Below the pieces are notes generated by a model. The model was not told where the DNA came from. It ran no database searches and was given only the letters and a program-made list of their open reading frames with translations. A stretch of DNA of 7,465 nt, taken from contig JAJFHI010000068.1 in NCBI GenBank assembly GCA_021775715.1, positions 1-7,465 on the forward strand, given 5' to 3'. Below, piece by piece: positions 6,737-7,465 of this stretch. The translations under genes were made by a program, and so were the position numbers. The first letter of the stretch is position 1. Each line of letters begins with the position of its first letter. The DNA is from Hyphomicrobiaceae bacterium. GTDB lineage: Bacteria > Pseudomonadota > Alphaproteobacteria > Rhizobiales > Hyphomicrobiaceae.

Positions 6737-6788
6737 TTGCACACGGCAGGCGAAGTGGCGTGGCCGGACTTCAAACCGCCGTGTGCAA
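6737..6788. terminator. Two-tier inverted repeat between convergent qorA and hup
   Basis: TTGCACACGGC (6737-6747) and GCCGTGTGCAA (6778-6788) are perfect 11-base complements. Inside them GG/CC (6749-6750, 6776-6777) and GAAGT/ACTTC (6752-6756, 6768-6772) continue the stem to an 11-base apical loop. It begins ten bases after the qorA stop and ends ten bases before the hup stop, filling the gap. Because the structure reads the same from both sides, it could end transcripts in both directions. Canonical T-runs are lacking; the minus side continues GTTTACCATTTT, which is mildly T-rich. Confidence 0.55.
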
Positions 6789-6798
6789 ACTCGTCTTC

Positions 6799-7197
6799 TT
6801 ACATAACAGCTTCTTTGAGGTCTTTTGCGACGCGGAACGCCACTTTCTTGCTCGCCTTGATTTTAATAGATTCGCCCGTCGCTGGGTTGCGACCCATGCG
6901 TGCTGGCCGCTTGCGAACCTGAAGAATGCCAAGGCCACTGATGCGGATGCGGGCACCCTTCTTGAGGTGCTTATGGATCAGCGTGACCATGTCATCGAGA
7001 AGACCAATAGCCTGCTTCTTTGGAATTTCATGCATCTCGGCAAGGTCTGCTGCCATGTGGCGCATCGTTACCGTTTCGACTTTCTTGGCGGCGACCTTTT
7101 TCGCAGCGGTCTTTTTCGCAACAGTCTTTTTCGCAACTGGCTTTTTAGCTGCTGACTTCTTAGCAGTTTTTTTAGCGGCTTTCTTTGCAACGGCCAT
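6799..7197 (-). CDS. hup: HU-family nucleoid protein with H1-like N-terminal tail
   Basis: HU dimers bend and compact DNA with little sequence preference and help replication, repair and transcription. The product has 132 residues instead of the usual 90. Residues 44-132 form the HU fold. They include the helical N-terminal part with KKQAIGLLDDMV (60-71), the beta-arm motif RMGRNPATGE (100-109) with the DNA-intercalating P105, and the closing AFRVAKDLKEAV. The signature GFGxF is altered to GLGIL (88-92). Residues 1-43 are an extra tail of KK pairs at 5-6, 9-10, 13-14, then every five residues to 38-39, separated by Ala, Val, Thr and Pro, like histone H1. The ATG at 7195-7197 was chosen because AGGGG stands eight bases before it; the frame is open further upstream, but those residues are not HU-like. 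It is convergent with qorA. Confidence 0.96.
   Translation of the reverse strand: MAVAKKAAKKTAKKSAAKKPVAKKTVAKKTAAKKVAAKKVETVTMRHMAADLAEMHEIPKKQAIGLLDDMVTLIHKHLKKGARIRISGLGILQVRKRPARMGRNPATGESIKIKASKKVAFRVAKDLKEAVM
7081..7155 (-). repeat. 15-base tandem repeats encoding the HU lysine tail
   Basis: Five 15-base units run without gaps. The three at 7096-7110, 7111-7125 and 7126-7140 all begin CTTTTTCGCA on the plus strand and differ only in their last five bases. The units at 7081-7095 and 7141-7155 are diverged copies. Each encodes a five-residue block containing a KK pair. Similarity at the DNA level, not only in protein, suggests expansion by slippage or unequal recombination, so tail length may vary between strains. 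Confidence 0.85.
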
Positions 7198-7205
7198 TGA
7201 ACGTA

Positions 7206-7210
7206 CCCCT
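7206..7210 (-). promoter_or_regulatory. Ribosome binding site of hup
   Basis: AGGGG, read on the minus strand, lies eight bases before the ATG at 7197. It fixes the start of the tailed HU protein and excludes the longer open frame that reaches 7317. Confidence 0.6.
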
Positions 7211-7231
7211 GATGGTTTCTGATATCGCGGA

Positions 7232-7255
7232 CTCGATCGGTTTTCGAAGATCGAG
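7232..7255. repeat. 7-bp perfect inverted repeat in the hup leader
   Basis: CTCGATC (7232-7238) and GATCGAG (7249-7255) are separated by ten bases that contain the palindrome TTCGAA. The repeat ends 35 bases upstream of the hup start codon. In RNA it would form a stem-loop in the leader. Confidence 0.5.
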
Positions 7256-7289
7256 GTCTCGGCGACTGTCAGTGATGTTGTGTTGTTAA

Positions 7290-7314
7290 GTTTGCAACTC
7301 GAAAATAAGCAAAC
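7290..7314. repeat. 6-bp perfect inverted repeat upstream of hup
   Basis: GTTTGC (7290-7295) and GCAAAC (7309-7314) are separated by 13 AT-rich bases. It overlaps the most plausible promoter position for hup, so an operator is possible. Confidence 0.35.
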
Positions 7315-7342
7315 CATTCATTCAGCGTAGCCAAAGTGGCGC

Positions 7343-7364
7343 GCTTGCAACGATGTATGCAAGC
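7343..7364. repeat. 7-bp perfect inverted repeat upstream of hup
   Basis: GCTTGCA (7343-7349) and TGCAAGC (7358-7364) are separated by eight bases. The 22-base dyad has the size of a typical dimeric-regulator operator. Its TTGCAAC core (7345-7351) also occurs in the neighbouring repeat at 7292-7298. Confidence 0.4.
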
Positions 7365-7465
7365 CAAAAATGCCGTTGTCACGGGGTTTTTTGACGTTTT
7401 CCCGCAATTGACCTGGGGCAAATGTGCTCGGTGATGGTGCGGTCGTGGGGTTACTTTGCCGCCTC

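Larger units (their letters stand above)
7198..7465 (-). other. hup upstream region with three inverted repeats
   Basis: This 268-base stretch should contain the hup promoter and leader. On the minus strand TTGCTT followed by TTAACA after 17 bases (7284-7312) is the best -35/-10 pair I see, but it is weak and I do not call it. Three perfect inverted repeats are listed separately. On the plus strand TTGACG (7391-7396) and TTGACC (7408-7413) are good -35-like hexamers pointing out of the window, without good -10 partners. The last 15 bases could be the end of another minus-strand gene. Confidence 0.45.

Noticed and set aside
7198..7317. A longer HU protein starting at 7317
   Set aside because: The extra 40 residues are not HU- or tail-like, and the strong AGGGG before 7197 places the start at the KK-rich tail.

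Overview
The window looks like a chromosomal segment of an alphaproteobacterium, probably of the Rhizobiales/Hyphomicrobiales type. That assignment rests on moderately high GC, on the character of the GyrB, DnaN and HU proteins, and on the presence of the long proteobacterial GyrB insert. It is an inference from protein character; no database was searched. Most of the window is housekeeping DNA.

Layout. Positions 1-4303 carry the 3' end of dnaN, then recF and gyrB, all on the plus strand. This is the old dnaA-dnaN-recF-gyrB replication cluster: a sliding clamp, a gap-repair loader of RecA, and the ATPase subunit of DNA gyrase. recF starts on TTG four bases after the dnaN stop and is probably translationally coupled to it. 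gyrB is separated by a 150-base gap. The cluster ends after gyrB, where a convergent glutathione S-transferase gene lies on the minus strand (4352-5044).

Positions 5045-5736 are the longest stretch without a recognisable gene. It holds a GC-rich patch with several compact stem-loops and one small open frame (5191-5364) preceded by a perfect Shine-Dalgarno sequence. I cannot assign either to a known family. This is the least explained part of the window.

Positions 5737-6726 encode a zinc-free NADPH:quinone oxidoreductase (QorA) on the plus strand. It converges on an HU-family nucleoid protein on the minus strand (6799-7197). A long two-tier inverted repeat lies between the two 3' ends. The HU protein is unusual: an H1-like lysine/alanine tail of about 40 residues precedes the HU fold, and it is encoded by 15-base tandem repeats. 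The region upstream of hup (7198-7465) carries three inverted repeats. The last 15 bases could be the tail of another minus-strand gene.

Functionally, the first block serves replication, recombination and DNA topology, and HU also acts on chromosome structure. The GST and quinone reductase are typical redox/detoxification enzymes with no evident link to it. I see no prophage, insertion sequence, CRISPR array, rRNA or tRNA. I find no clear sign of a new multi-gene system. The best candidates for a second look are the structured segment at 5191-5505 and the tailed HU with its palindromic upstream region.
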